In this document: one piece after another, positions 33,188-40,625 of the stretch
Numbering within the stretch: the first letter of the stretch is position 1
Layout of the letters: each line of letters begins with the position of its first letter
Virus record (IMG/VR): IMGVR_UViG_3300021962_000233
Coordinates: 1-40,934 of that record
Source of the DNA: a virus
Direction: 5' to 3' (one strand)
DNA length: 40,934 nt
Program-made: the position numbers and the translations under genes
The notes under the pieces: generated by a model
Seen by the model: only the letters and a program-made list of their open reading frames with translations
What the model was told of the DNA's origin: nothing
Databases searched by the model: none

Positions 33188-36100
33188 TTATATTTTAGTC
33201 TTTAAATAATCTATTTCGTTTTTAATGGTTTGTATCGCCAACTGTTGTTCTTTAACACCTTCAATTAAGATTGCATTCATATGACTGTATCTAATTGATA
33301 AATATCCATCAGGTCTTTCATACACTAAATCAGGATAAATTTGTTGTAACTCTTGTGCAATCATACCAATTGAATGGAGTTTTTGTCTTTCTCTTAAGTA
33401 ACTATACTTATCATATTTCTCATTCCAATCATATTCTGCAACATTAATTTTCATGATATTAGATATAGCATTTGTTAATGTCTCTACACCTATTTTTAAT
33501 CGTGAATCAGACCCTCCACAAGCTTGTTCAAAGATAAGTTCACAAGGGTCACCACCAAAAGTATTAAATACATCAATACCATTATTCCAAAATGATGCAC
33601 TTAGTGAAGTACATGATGTACAGTTTGCAACATCAAATATTCTACATCCCGCAGTTACGTTTGCTTGAGAACAGAAAGAATAAATTCTCTGAGAGTCCAT
33701 ACCACAATCTTGGTTTGGGTCACCTCCCATAAAGAAAAGGTCAATAGAATAACATGTAGGAGCTGGTCCTTTTTGTCCTTTTTCACCTTTAGGTCCTTTT
33801 GCACCTTGTGGTCCATTTGAACCGGCAGGTCCTAAACCTCCTTGTGGTCCAGGTGATGTTTTACCCGCACCTCCTACAGGTCCTTTAGCACCAGTTGGTC
33901 CTATTGAACCGTTACCCGCAGGTCCTTTAGGTCCTGGAGGTCCTGGAGGTCCATATCCCGCAGGTCCTTGTGGTCCTCGTTTACCTTTAGGTCCTGGTGT
34001 TGAAGTACCCTGAGGTCCTTTTGGTCCCTTTGGCGAACCACCCTGAGGTCCCTTTGGTCCTTTAATTGAACTACCCTGAGGTCCTTTTGGTCCCTTTGGT
34101 GAAGAACCCTGAGGTCCCTTAGGTCCCTTAGGTGAAGAACCCTGTGGTCCCTTAGGTCCCTTAGGTGAACCACCCTGAGGCCCTTTTGGTCCTTTAGGTG
34201 AAGAACCCTGAGGTCCTTTTGGTCCTTTTGGTGAGCTACCCTGAGGTCCTTTTGGTCCCTTTGGTGAGCTACCCTGAGGTCCTTTTGGTCCCTTTGGCGA
34301 ACTACCTTGAGGTCCCTTAGGTCCTTTAGGTGAAGAACCCTGAGGTCCTTTTGGTCCCTTTGGTGAAGAACCCTGAGGTCCTTTAGGTCCTTTAGGTGAA
34401 CCACCCTGTGGTCCCTTAGGTCCTTTAATAGATGAGCCCTGAGGTCCTTTAAATGCTGTTGGCCCGATTGGACCTTTCTGTCCTTTGTCTCCACCAGGTC
34501 CCGCAGGTGCTGTTGGACCCTTTGGTCCCTTAGCACCGATTGGACCTTTCTGTCCTTTGTCTCCACCAGGTCCCGCAGGTGCTGTAGGTCCCTTTGGTCC
34601 TTTTGCACTTGTTGGACCTGTTGGTCCACCGGCACCACCTGGTCCTTGTGTTGAATCACCTGTTGGTCCACCCGGTCCTTGGTAGGAATCTCCTCCTCCA
34701 CCGCCTGGTCCTTGTGTTGAATCACCAACACCACCCTGAGGTCCTCTTGGTCCTTGTGGACCTTGAGGCCCTTTTGGTCCTTTTGGTGCCGAACCCTGAG
34801 GTCCTTTTGGTCCTTGAGGTGAAGAACCTTGTGGCCCCTTTGGTCCTTTAATTGAAGAACCCTGAGGTCCCTTAAATGCTGTTGGTCCGATTGGACCTTT
34901 TTGTCCTTTGTCTCCACCAGGTCCGGCAGGTGCAGTTGGACCCTTTGGTCCTTTGGCTCCGATTGGTCCTTTTTGTCCTTTGTCTCCTGGAGGTCCTGCA
35001 GGGGCAGTTGGACCTTTAGGTCCTTTACCTCCCGTTGGTCCTGTTGGACCTGTTGGACCTTTTGGTCCTTGTGTTGAATCTCCTGTTGGTCCACCTGGTC
35101 CTTGGTATGAATCACCACCAGCACCTTGCGGTCCTTGTGTTGAATCTCCTGTTGGACCTCCACCACCTTGTAATCCTTGTGGTCCTTGACCACCAATGGC
35201 ACCTTGTGGTTGACTACCCTGAGGACCCTTTGGTCCTTTTGGTGAGCCACCCTGTGGACCTTTTGGTCCTTTTGGTGCAGAACCCTGAGGTCCCTTTGGT
35301 CCTTTATTACCTACAGGTCCTTTAATACCTTTTGGACCTTTAGCACCTGAAGGTGCAGTTGGTCCCTTTGGTCCTTTGGCTCCGATTGGTCCTTTTTGTC
35401 CTTTATCTCCTGGAGGTCCTGCAGGGGCAGTTGGACCTTTAGGTCCTTTACCTCCCGTTGGCCCCGTTGGTCCTGTTGGACCTTGTAATCCCTGTGTTGA
35501 ATCACCAGTAGAACCTACAGGTCCTTGGTATGTGTCTCCACCTCCACCACCTGTACCTTGAGTTGAATCTCCAGTTGGTCCACCACCACCTTGTGGTCCT
35601 TGTGGTCCTTGACCACCAATATTTCCTTGAGGTGAATTACCTTGAGGACCCTTTGGTCCAATAGGTGAAGAACCCTGAGGCCCTTTTGGTCCTTTAGGTG
35701 AACCACCTTGAGGTCCTTTAGGTCCTTGTAAACCAATAGGTCCTTTAAGTCCTTTAGGACCCTTAGCACCTGGAGGTGCTGTTGGACCTTTTAATCCTTT
35801 AGGTCCGATTGGACCTTTTTGGCCTTTGTCTCCCGGAGGTCCTGCAGGTGCAATTGGACCTTTTGGTCCTTTTACCCCCGTAGGTCCTGTTGGACCTGTT
35901 GGACCTTGTAAACCCTGTGTAGAATCACCTGTTGGTCCACCTGGTCCCTGATATGAATCACCTGTTGGTCCAGCTGAACCTTGTGTAGAGTCACCTGTTG
36001 GTCCTTGCAATCCGATAGGTCCCTTTATTCCTCCACCACCTTGCGGTCCTTTTGGTGATGAACCCTGAGTTCCTTTATTACCAATTGGTGATGACCCTTG

Positions 36101-36574
36101 AGGTCCTTTTAAACCCTTATTACCGATTAAACCTTTATTACCTTTTAAACCTTTAATACCCTTAGGTCCTTTCAAACCAATGGTAGTATCTCCTGTTGGA
36201 CCAACTGGTCCTCCACCACCTGTGGGACCTTGAGGTCCTGTAGGTCCTTTAACTTGTGTAGGTCCTTTTGGCCCAATATCACCACTCTCACCTTTAATGT
36301 TAATAGTATTACCTACCCATGTGTTATTGGCACTATCAATAGATTTACCACCTCTAAAATAAACGTCATTGATAAAGTTTATTGAGCCCTTAACTTCCAA
36401 TCCACTTCCATTACTTGGAATATAAACCAATCTATCTCCATATGTTGTACCAGAAAACGATAATGAAGCGTCCGATTGAACAATTAGTTTAATCTTTTTT
36501 CCCGCAGCAGTTTCAAATATTACATAAGGGTCTTGGTTACTCGGTTTTGGAACTATTGTAATTCTTTTTGCCAT
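33188..36574 (-). CDS. Collagen-like fibre protein with Cys-rich domain and S74 chaperone, copy 1
   Basis: 1128 residues, the first gene of the fibre operon. It has a beta-rich N-terminal domain (MAKRITIVPKP, ~1-98), a collagen-like region (~99-935), then a unique ~75-residue segment with eight cysteines (TCYSIDLFF, NQDCGMDSQRIYSFC, NCTSC, DPCEL, QACGG), and finally the S74 chaperone starting SDSRLKIGVETL with IGMIAQELQQIYPDLV and an end coiled coil. The Cys-rich part is absent from the two paralogues and may lock the trimer by disulfides, much as cysteines do near collagen termini. It contains a 13-unit 33-bp array. Its stop is 1 nt from the next start. Confidence 0.92.
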   Translation of the reverse strand: MAKRITIVPKPSNQDPYVIFETAAGKKIKLIVQSDASLSFSGTTYGDRLVYIPSNGSGLEVKGSINFINDVYFRGGKSIDSANNTWVGNTINIKGESGDIGPKGPTQVKGPTGPQGPTGGGGPVGPTGDTTIGLKGPKGIKGLKGNKGLIGNKGLKGPQGSSPIGNKGTQGSSPKGPQGGGGIKGPIGLQGPTGDSTQGSAGPTGDSYQGPGGPTGDSTQGLQGPTGPTGPTGVKGPKGPIAPAGPPGDKGQKGPIGPKGLKGPTAPPGAKGPKGLKGPIGLQGPKGPQGGSPKGPKGPQGSSPIGPKGPQGNSPQGNIGGQGPQGPQGGGGPTGDSTQGTGGGGGDTYQGPVGSTGDSTQGLQGPTGPTGPTGGKGPKGPTAPAGPPGDKGQKGPIGAKGPKGPTAPSGAKGPKGIKGPVGNKGPKGPQGSAPKGPKGPQGGSPKGPKGPQGSQPQGAIGGQGPQGLQGGGGPTGDSTQGPQGAGGDSYQGPGGPTGDSTQGPKGPTGPTGPTGGKGPKGPTAPAGPPGDKGQKGPIGAKGPKGPTAPAGPGGDKGQKGPIGPTAFKGPQGSSIKGPKGPQGSSPQGPKGPQGSAPKGPKGPQGPQGPRGPQGGVGDSTQGPGGGGGDSYQGPGGPTGDSTQGPGGAGGPTGPTSAKGPKGPTAPAGPGGDKGQKGPIGAKGPKGPTAPAGPGGDKGQKGPIGPTAFKGPQGSSIKGPKGPQGGSPKGPKGPQGSSPKGPKGPQGSSPKGPKGPQGSSPKGPKGPQGSSPKGPKGPQGSSPKGPKGPQGSSPKGPKGPQGGSPKGPKGPQGSSPKGPKGPQGSSPKGPKGPQGSSIKGPKGPQGGSPKGPKGPQGTSTPGPKGKRGPQGPAGYGPPGPPGPKGPAGNGSIGPTGAKGPVGGAGKTSPGPQGGLGPAGSNGPQGAKGPKGEKGQKGPAPTCYSIDLFFMGGDPNQDCGMDSQRIYSFCSQANVTAGCRIFDVANCTSCTSLSASFWNNGIDVFNTFGGDPCELIFEQACGGSDSRLKIGVETLTNAISNIMKINVAEYDWNEKYDKYSYLRERQKLHSIGMIAQELQQIYPDLVYERPDGYLSIRYSHMNAILIEGVKEQQLAIQTIKNEIDYLKTKI
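34007..34435 (-). repeat. 33-bp tandem coding repeat, 13 units ([11 protein letters not shown])
   Basis: Thirteen consecutive 11-residue units of G(S/G)S(P/I)KGPKGPQ. Each unit is one pentapeptide G-x4 followed by two Gly-X-Y triplets, so strict triplet periodicity is interrupted every 11 residues. Lys precedes Gly twice per unit, which is the collagen lysyl-hydroxylase consensus. Confidence 0.92.
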
Positions 36575-36721
36575 TAGGTTTCGAATCTATTCTTTAAAAT
36601 TAATTTATAATATAAATACTATGAAAAGTTGTTTATTACCCAATAAGTATTATAAACTATTTAATCCTAAATATTTTTTTGATATAATTTCATAAAATAA
36701 AATTATTAAGAAAAATCTAAT

Positions 36722-37450
36722 ATGAATCTAACAGATGTCCATAGAATTTTTAACCTAGAAACTCTTTCAAATTTAATATCAAATATCATTATTGAAGAGT
36801 ATAAAAAGATTGACCCAAATAACATTTCTTATATTAGAGTAACGGACCACAACAAATTTTTTGTCGTAGAAGGTACCACATCATTGCAATCCCCCTTTAA
36901 TATCAGTGAATTAATTAACAAAGAATTAATTAGGTTGTCATATGAAGATTCAGAAAAAGATATTCAACCCGTAAACATTATTGATTTAATTGAATATAAT
37001 AGAAATGAAAAGAGATTATTCAGTTACAAAGAACATTACACCAAATACTCCAAACAATCATCATCCCCTCAATTAAGAACTCCCGTTATATCTTCAGAGT
37101 TTTATGGGATGTCAGACAATACAGAGAAATCATATATTATGCTCAGCAATTATATTAGTCACACATTGTTTGAATCTAATTTATGTAAAGAGGTTACCAT
37201 CTCGATGAGTTCAAATGAACCCATATATAATATCAATGTAGATAACATTGATTTGTTTTTATCATCATCCAATTTGATAACCACTCTTGAATGGACAAAG
37301 TCATTGGTTTTGGATATCTTCCCATTTGAATTAAAATCCATTATTGAAGATATGGATTTAAGTAATTTCAACTATGAGAATATGATTTTGAATAAAGGTG
37401 AATTACCTTATCAGAATAGAAGGAAATTAAAGGATATTGTATTAATGTAA
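36722..37450 (+). CDS. Hypothetical protein
   Basis: 242 residues, acidic-neutral, alpha/beta. The N-terminal ~70 residues (MNLTDVHRIFNLETLSNLIS, then EEYKKIDPNNISYIRV and FFVVEGTTSL) look like a compact alpha/beta domain. A Ser-rich linker follows (KYSKQSSSPQL). The second half has SMSSNEPIYNINVDNIDLFL. No domain name can be given. It lies alone, divergent from the fibre operon and ending at a strong terminator. The 147-nt gap before it shows only AT-rich sequence and a possible 24-codon ORF at 36621. Confidence 0.75.
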   Translation: MNLTDVHRIFNLETLSNLISNIIIEEYKKIDPNNISYIRVTDHNKFFVVEGTTSLQSPFNISELINKELIRLSYEDSEKDIQPVNIIDLIEYNRNEKRLFSYKEHYTKYSKQSSSPQLRTPVISSEFYGMSDNTEKSYIMLSNYISHTLFESNLCKEVTISMSSNEPIYNINVDNIDLFLSSSNLITTLEWTKSLVLDIFPFELKSIIEDMDLSNFNYENMILNKGELPYQNRRKLKDIVLM

Positions 37451-37476
37451 AAGGGTCCCGAAGGACCCTTTTTTTT
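37449..37476 (+). terminator. Intrinsic terminator, + strand (partly bidirectional)
   Basis: AGGGTCC / GGACCCT with a CGAA loop, followed by seven or more T residues on the + strand. The - strand has only a short T-run, so the main effect is on the 36722 gene. It overlaps the end of the convergent glutaredoxin gene. Confidence 0.9.
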
Positions 37477-37753
37477 ATAGATAATTTTTTACTTTTTCGA
37501 CTGCCTCGTGTATCTCTTGGAAGTCCCTATCAGGAGCCAATAGTTTTACATTCTTAGCATCATCCCCCTCTACTGTTAGCAACATAAGTGCAGGAAGATA
37601 GTCGTTACCTGTAGCTTCAACAAACAAATCATATTCTTCTTTATAGTCGTCAATGTCTCGTTCGTTGTACTTCACCTTCGCTTCAGTTAATGAATCTTTC
37701 ATCATCTGACACCAAGGACAACCCTTCATTGTAAAGAGGATAACCTGTTTCAT
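37475..37753 (-). CDS. Glutaredoxin
   Basis: The start at 37753 (MKQVILFTMKG) is chosen over 37807, which would overlap the thioredoxin gene by 53 nt. 92 residues, a usual glutaredoxin size. Active site C12-P-W-C15 in GCPWCQ, and cis-Pro at 54 (DYLPAL). It would reduce protein disulfides or ribonucleotide reductase with glutathione or thioredoxin-like donors. Last gene of the GS-thioredoxin operon, 1 nt after the thioredoxin stop. Confidence 0.93.
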   Translation of the reverse strand: MKQVILFTMKGCPWCQMMKDSLTEAKVKYNERDIDDYKEEYDLFVEATGNDYLPALMLLTVEGDDAKNVKLLAPDRDFQEIHEAVEKVKNYL

Positions 37754-37754
37754 A

Positions 37755-38072
37755 TTACAATACCATTTGAGCCATCTCACGAAGTTGTGCTTCTTGAAGA
37801 ACACCAACCTTCGTTACGACCTCTTGTCCTCCCTTGAATGCTTTAATCGTGGGGACACTTCTTATTCCCAACTCGGATGTTAACTCACGGTCGGACTCAA
37901 TGTTGTATTTGTAAACAGACACAGAGGAACCTTCTGATTTCATTGTATTAGCAAATCTTTCAACGATTGGTCCCAATACTCTACAGGGTCCACACCATTC
38001 AGCATACATATCTACAATCATAGCTTCACCTGAGCTAATCTTACTTCTTAATTCTTCACCAGTTATATTCAT
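37755..38072 (-). CDS. trxA: Thioredoxin
   Basis: 105 residues, full-length thioredoxin. It has VDMYAEWCGPCRVLGP with the redox pair C27 and C30, the buried Asp of the VDMYA strand, and cis-Pro74 in SVPTIKAF. It reduces disulfides and donates electrons to ribonucleotide reductase; in phage T7, host thioredoxin is a polymerase processivity factor, a known alternative use. The ATG overlaps the upstream gene's stop as ATGA, and the stop is 1 nt from the glutaredoxin start. Cys-rich fibre copy 1 gives it a possible structural client, which is inference. Confidence 0.96.
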   Translation of the reverse strand: MNITGEELRSKISSGEAMIVDMYAEWCGPCRVLGPIVERFANTMKSEGSSVSVYKYNIESDRELTSELGIRSVPTIKAFKGGQEVVTKVGVLQEAQLREMAQMVL

Positions 38073-38410
38073 ATCATTTTTATTTTATATTGATTTAATT
38101 GACTCACCCCGAACATTACCGTGTCTCTACTTGAGATTGGGAACATATATACAAAACGATATGTTTTATATTCATCTTCAGCTCGGTAATAAATAAATAC
38201 ATCCGAGTCATTATATTTTAATAACCCCTCAATACGTACACTTCTTTTGTCATCCATAAATTGATTAACCCAAATTTCTTTGGTGTTTCTCATCACATTA
38301 TGTAATGCATCCTCCAAAAGAATATGGGTCTGAACCAAAGAAGGATATACCCCCAATGATTCAGACACCATCTCAATTACGTGTTCAGGAATTTTTTTTG
38401 TCTCAGACAT
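38069..38410 (-). CDS. Hypothetical protein between GS and thioredoxin
   Basis: 113 residues, helical N-terminal half (MSETKKIPEHVIEMVSE) and beta-rich C-terminal half with Tyr/Phe (YRFVYMFPISSRDTVMF). No domain recognised. It is translationally coupled on both sides: 1-nt overlap with the glutamine synthetase stop and ATGA overlap with thioredoxin. Confidence 0.75.
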   Translation of the reverse strand: MSETKKIPEHVIEMVSESLGVYPSLVQTHILLEDALHNVMRNTKEIWVNQFMDDKRSVRIEGLLKYNDSDVFIYYRAEDEYKTYRFVYMFPISSRDTVMFGVSQLNQYKIKMI

Positions 38411-39543
38411 TATTCTTCTTCTCTTTCCAATGGTTCGCTAACCATAATATTACGAACCTCTTTACTGATTTCAACTTCACTATACATATTGTGCAATGTC
38501 TTGTAAAGTTCTTCAGCCACCTTAATAGATTCCGCAATTACGTTAGTAATACGATAAGGGTCACCGTTAGATGCCGGACGACGGTCCTCTACATACCCCT
38601 TCCAATTCTCAGAAGTAGCCAAAGGAACACGAATAGATGCACCACGGTCAGAAACCCCCCAACTGAATTTAGAGATGTGTTGGGTCTCGTGACGACCAGT
38701 CAATCGTTGGTCATTGTCAGAGCCATAACATTTGATGTGCTCATCGTGACGACTATTGAATGTGTTGAAAATGGAATCAAAATATTCCTTTCCACCCTCT
38801 TCTCTCATCTTAACGTTTGAGAAGTTACAGTGAAGACCCGAACCATTCCAATCACCCTTCACAGGTTTTGGGTGGAACTCAATGGTGAAACCATAATCCT
38901 CAGACATCTGTTGAAGGATGTATCGTGAAATCCAAAGGTCATCACCCGCACGGAGTTTACCCTTTGAGAATACCTGATATTCCCATTGTCCCAACATAAC
39001 CTCAGCATTGGTACCAGTGATATCCAAACCAGCCATGATACAGTTTTCCATGTGCTTGTCAACAAACTCACGACCATGAACCTGACCGTTACCCACACCA
39101 CAGTAGTACTTACCCTGAGGTTCGGGGAAACCATTCGAGGGGAATCCCAAAGGTTTTCCGTCTTTCATAATAGTATACTCCTGCTCGAAACCAAACCACA
39201 AACCTTCTTCCTCTTCACCAATCAATGAACGAGTGTTGGTTACGTGTGGAGTACCATCAGGATTCATAACCTCACAAAGAACCAAGTATGAATCAATCAT
39301 TCCACGATTCAACGGGTTAGGACAAAGACGTACAGGTTTCAACAAACAGTCAGAAAAGTGTCCTTCAGCTTGTTGGGTTGATGAACCATCAAATCCCCAC
39401 ACCGGACAATCCTCCAAACTAATACCTTGAACTTGTTTTCCACCAACAAAATGTGTTGAAGGATTAACTACCTTAACCTTACTTCTAAGATTAGGTTCGG
39501 GATAATACCCGTCCAACCAAATATATTCTAATTTAATTTTCAT
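38410..39543 (-). CDS. glnA: Glutamine synthetase, type II-like
   Basis: Makes glutamine from glutamate, ammonia and ATP. In 377 residues the GSII pattern is clear: WGFDGSSTQQAEGHFSDC at 49-66, FGFEQEYTIMKDG at 117-129, YYCGVG at 146-151, GTNAEVMLGQWEYQ at 177-190, GSGLHCNFS at 234-242, RLTGRHET at 280-287, SWGVSDRGASIRVP at 294-307 and EDRRPASNGDPYR at 319-331. This short class is known from eukaryotes and some bacteria, and differs from the dodecameric GSI usual in bacteria. There is no adenylylation region. It lies in an operon with thioredoxin and glutaredoxin. Codons look richer in C/G than neighbouring genes, hinting at recent acquisition (by eye only). Confidence 0.96.
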   Translation of the reverse strand: MKIKLEYIWLDGYYPEPNLRSKVKVVNPSTHFVGGKQVQGISLEDCPVWGFDGSSTQQAEGHFSDCLLKPVRLCPNPLNRGMIDSYLVLCEVMNPDGTPHVTNTRSLIGEEEEGLWFGFEQEYTIMKDGKPLGFPSNGFPEPQGKYYCGVGNGQVHGREFVDKHMENCIMAGLDITGTNAEVMLGQWEYQVFSKGKLRAGDDLWISRYILQQMSEDYGFTIEFHPKPVKGDWNGSGLHCNFSNVKMREEGGKEYFDSIFNTFNSRHDEHIKCYGSDNDQRLTGRHETQHISKFSWGVSDRGASIRVPLATSENWKGYVEDRRPASNGDPYRITNVIAESIKVAEELYKTLHNMYSEVEISKEVRNIMVSEPLEREEE

Positions 39544-39546
39544 AGG

Positions 39547-40128
39547 TTATTCAGCATCATAAACATCGTAACCATCGTTGCCATCAATCTGCTCGTGACA
39601 GAGTTCCAACATACGGTCTTGTGATGAACTTACCTCATCCATGAAGTCCAATTGAGCTTCTTCAAACTCCTCGTCATCCCAATCCATTTCAGTTGTTGGG
39701 TCTTCCAATTCGTCATCTTCATTTTGAGCCCACATAGCATTACCTTCTTCGTCTTTCTTAATAAGGAAAGCTCCAACGGGATTGTAAGATTCATCTTCGT
39801 ATTTAACTTCAACAACAACCTCAGGGTCAATCTCCGCCATCATCTTATAAAGATGGATGTAAAACTCTTTTGGTGCATACCATGCTGATTCAATAACGAA
39901 TTCACCACCACCCCAATTATCTGAGAAGTATGTCCATTTTGAACCTAAGTTCTCAATAGACCAACTATTCATAACACCATCGTTACCACTCATCTCAACA
40001 TTCTCGTAGAATGCTTTGGCGAAACTAGCAATATCACCATATTTGATACCCTTTAGTTTTTCCTCCAACATAGCAACCGCCTCATCATTGGCGATTACAT
40101 TAATCATACTTTTTAAATTGTTTGCCAT
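39547..40128 (-). CDS. YubB/DUF1281-like acidic protein
   Basis: 193 residues. The N-terminal two thirds follow the ferredoxin-like YubB pattern: SIENLGSKWTYFSDNW (compare NWGTKW), GEFVIESAWYAPKEFY, then VVVEVKYEDESYNPVGAFL. The last ~60 residues are extremely acidic (EDDELED, DWDDEEFEEA). Function unknown. It ends 3 nt before the glutamine synthetase start, so it is likely in the same transcript. Confidence 0.7.
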   Translation of the reverse strand: MANNLKSMINVIANDEAVAMLEEKLKGIKYGDIASFAKAFYENVEMSGNDGVMNSWSIENLGSKWTYFSDNWGGGEFVIESAWYAPKEFYIHLYKMMAEIDPEVVVEVKYEDESYNPVGAFLIKKDEEGNAMWAQNEDDELEDPTTEMDWDDEEFEEAQLDFMDEVSSSQDRMLELCHEQIDGNDGYDVYDAE

Positions 40129-40139
40129 TGTTTTAAATA

Positions 40140-40331
40140 TTAATCTCTTAATTCATATTCATTATCTTCGTCTCCGACTTTGTCGTATTGGAAGTCCCAA
40201 TCAAGTTCGTCCATTACCTCATCAAAAAATCGGTCTTGGTCTTCTTGATACAACTCTAATTGTTCATCTGTTAGTTCAACCTCATAGACATTGATGTCTG
40301 TGGTTGTTACGTATTTTCTAAGTGTTGCCAT
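40140..40331 (-). CDS. Small acidic hypothetical protein
   Basis: 63 residues, helical and acidic (YEVELTDEQLELYQEDQDRFF). The N-terminus MATLRKYVTTTDINVYEV is a beta hairpin. First gene of the 40331 to 37475 transcript, 11 nt before the next gene. Not recognised. Confidence 0.7.
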   Translation of the reverse strand: MATLRKYVTTTDINVYEVELTDEQLELYQEDQDRFFDEVMDELDWDFQYDKVGDEDNEYELRD

Positions 40332-40363
40332 AGTTTATATTTTTAGTTTACACAAAAAGTAAT

Positions 40364-40392
40364 ATAAAAAAATGGGGGTGTCAACACCCCCA
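40364..40392 (-). terminator. Intrinsic terminator, - strand
   Basis: GGGGGTG-TTGA-CACCCCC on the - strand, followed by seven T residues. It ends the small basic protein gene at 40414-40557 and separates it from the 40331 operon. Confidence 0.92.
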
Positions 40393-40413
40393 TCTAATAA
40401 TTACTAAAAAAAA

Positions 40414-40557
40414 TTAATGACCTTGTCCACGATATTTCTTCTTATAGTTCTTAGAACTTTTAAGACTAGAAGTTTTAGTTTTTGAATGAACTCCAGGACG
40501 AGATACTTTTGATTTTTCCAATTTGGTACTCGAAGTGTTTGATTTAATCTTTGCCAT
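40414..40557 (-). CDS. Small basic Ser/Lys-rich phage protein
   Basis: 47 residues, almost all Lys, Ser, Thr, Gly and Asn: MAKIKSNTSSTKLEK then RPGVHSKTKTSS and a C-terminal NYKKKYRGQGH. I recall a conserved RPGVHxKTKTS and KKxYRGQG pattern in small proteins of Bacteroidota and their phages, without known function. The charge suggests nucleic-acid or DNA-packaging contact. It has its own host-type promoter and terminator. A 66-codon ORF in another frame over the same bases is a shadow. Confidence 0.8.
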   Translation of the reverse strand: MAKIKSNTSSTKLEKSKVSRPGVHSKTKTSSLKSSKNYKKKYRGQGH

Positions 40558-40590
40558 TTTCTTTTTTTAATAATTATGTTAATAACACTA

Positions 40591-40621
40591 CAAATGTAAA
40601 ACAACTTTTTTAATTGGACAA
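40591..40621 (-). promoter_or_regulatory. Bacteroidota-type promoter TTG-N20-TACATTTG
   Basis: On the - strand TTG at 40621-40619 and TACATTTG at 40598-40591 are 20 nt apart. The predicted start near 40585 leaves a leader of about 28 nt before the ATG at 40557. Confidence 0.8.
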
Positions 40622-40625
40622 CATA

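Noticed and set aside
26840-36574. Many long ORFs on both strands across the collagen-like genes, up to 449 codons
   Set aside because: Gly/Pro-rich repeats with GGT/CCT codons keep other frames free of stops. The shadow products are low-complexity (for example KDQKDLRV or GPVGPP repeats) and lack real start contexts.
36621-36695. 24-codon ORF (MKSCLLPNK...) after a TATAAATACTATG sequence in the fibre/36722 gap
   Set aside because: Very short, AT-driven and without further support; the sequence before it may be a promoter element, but on which strand is unclear.
38305-39430. Several + strand ORFs of 65-171 codons over the glutamine synthetase region
   Set aside because: Antisense shadows of strongly conserved genes (GS and neighbour).
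40404-40604. 66-codon ORF on the - strand
   Set aside because: It overlaps, in another frame, the 47-residue basic protein at 40414-40557, which has a proper promoter, start and terminator.
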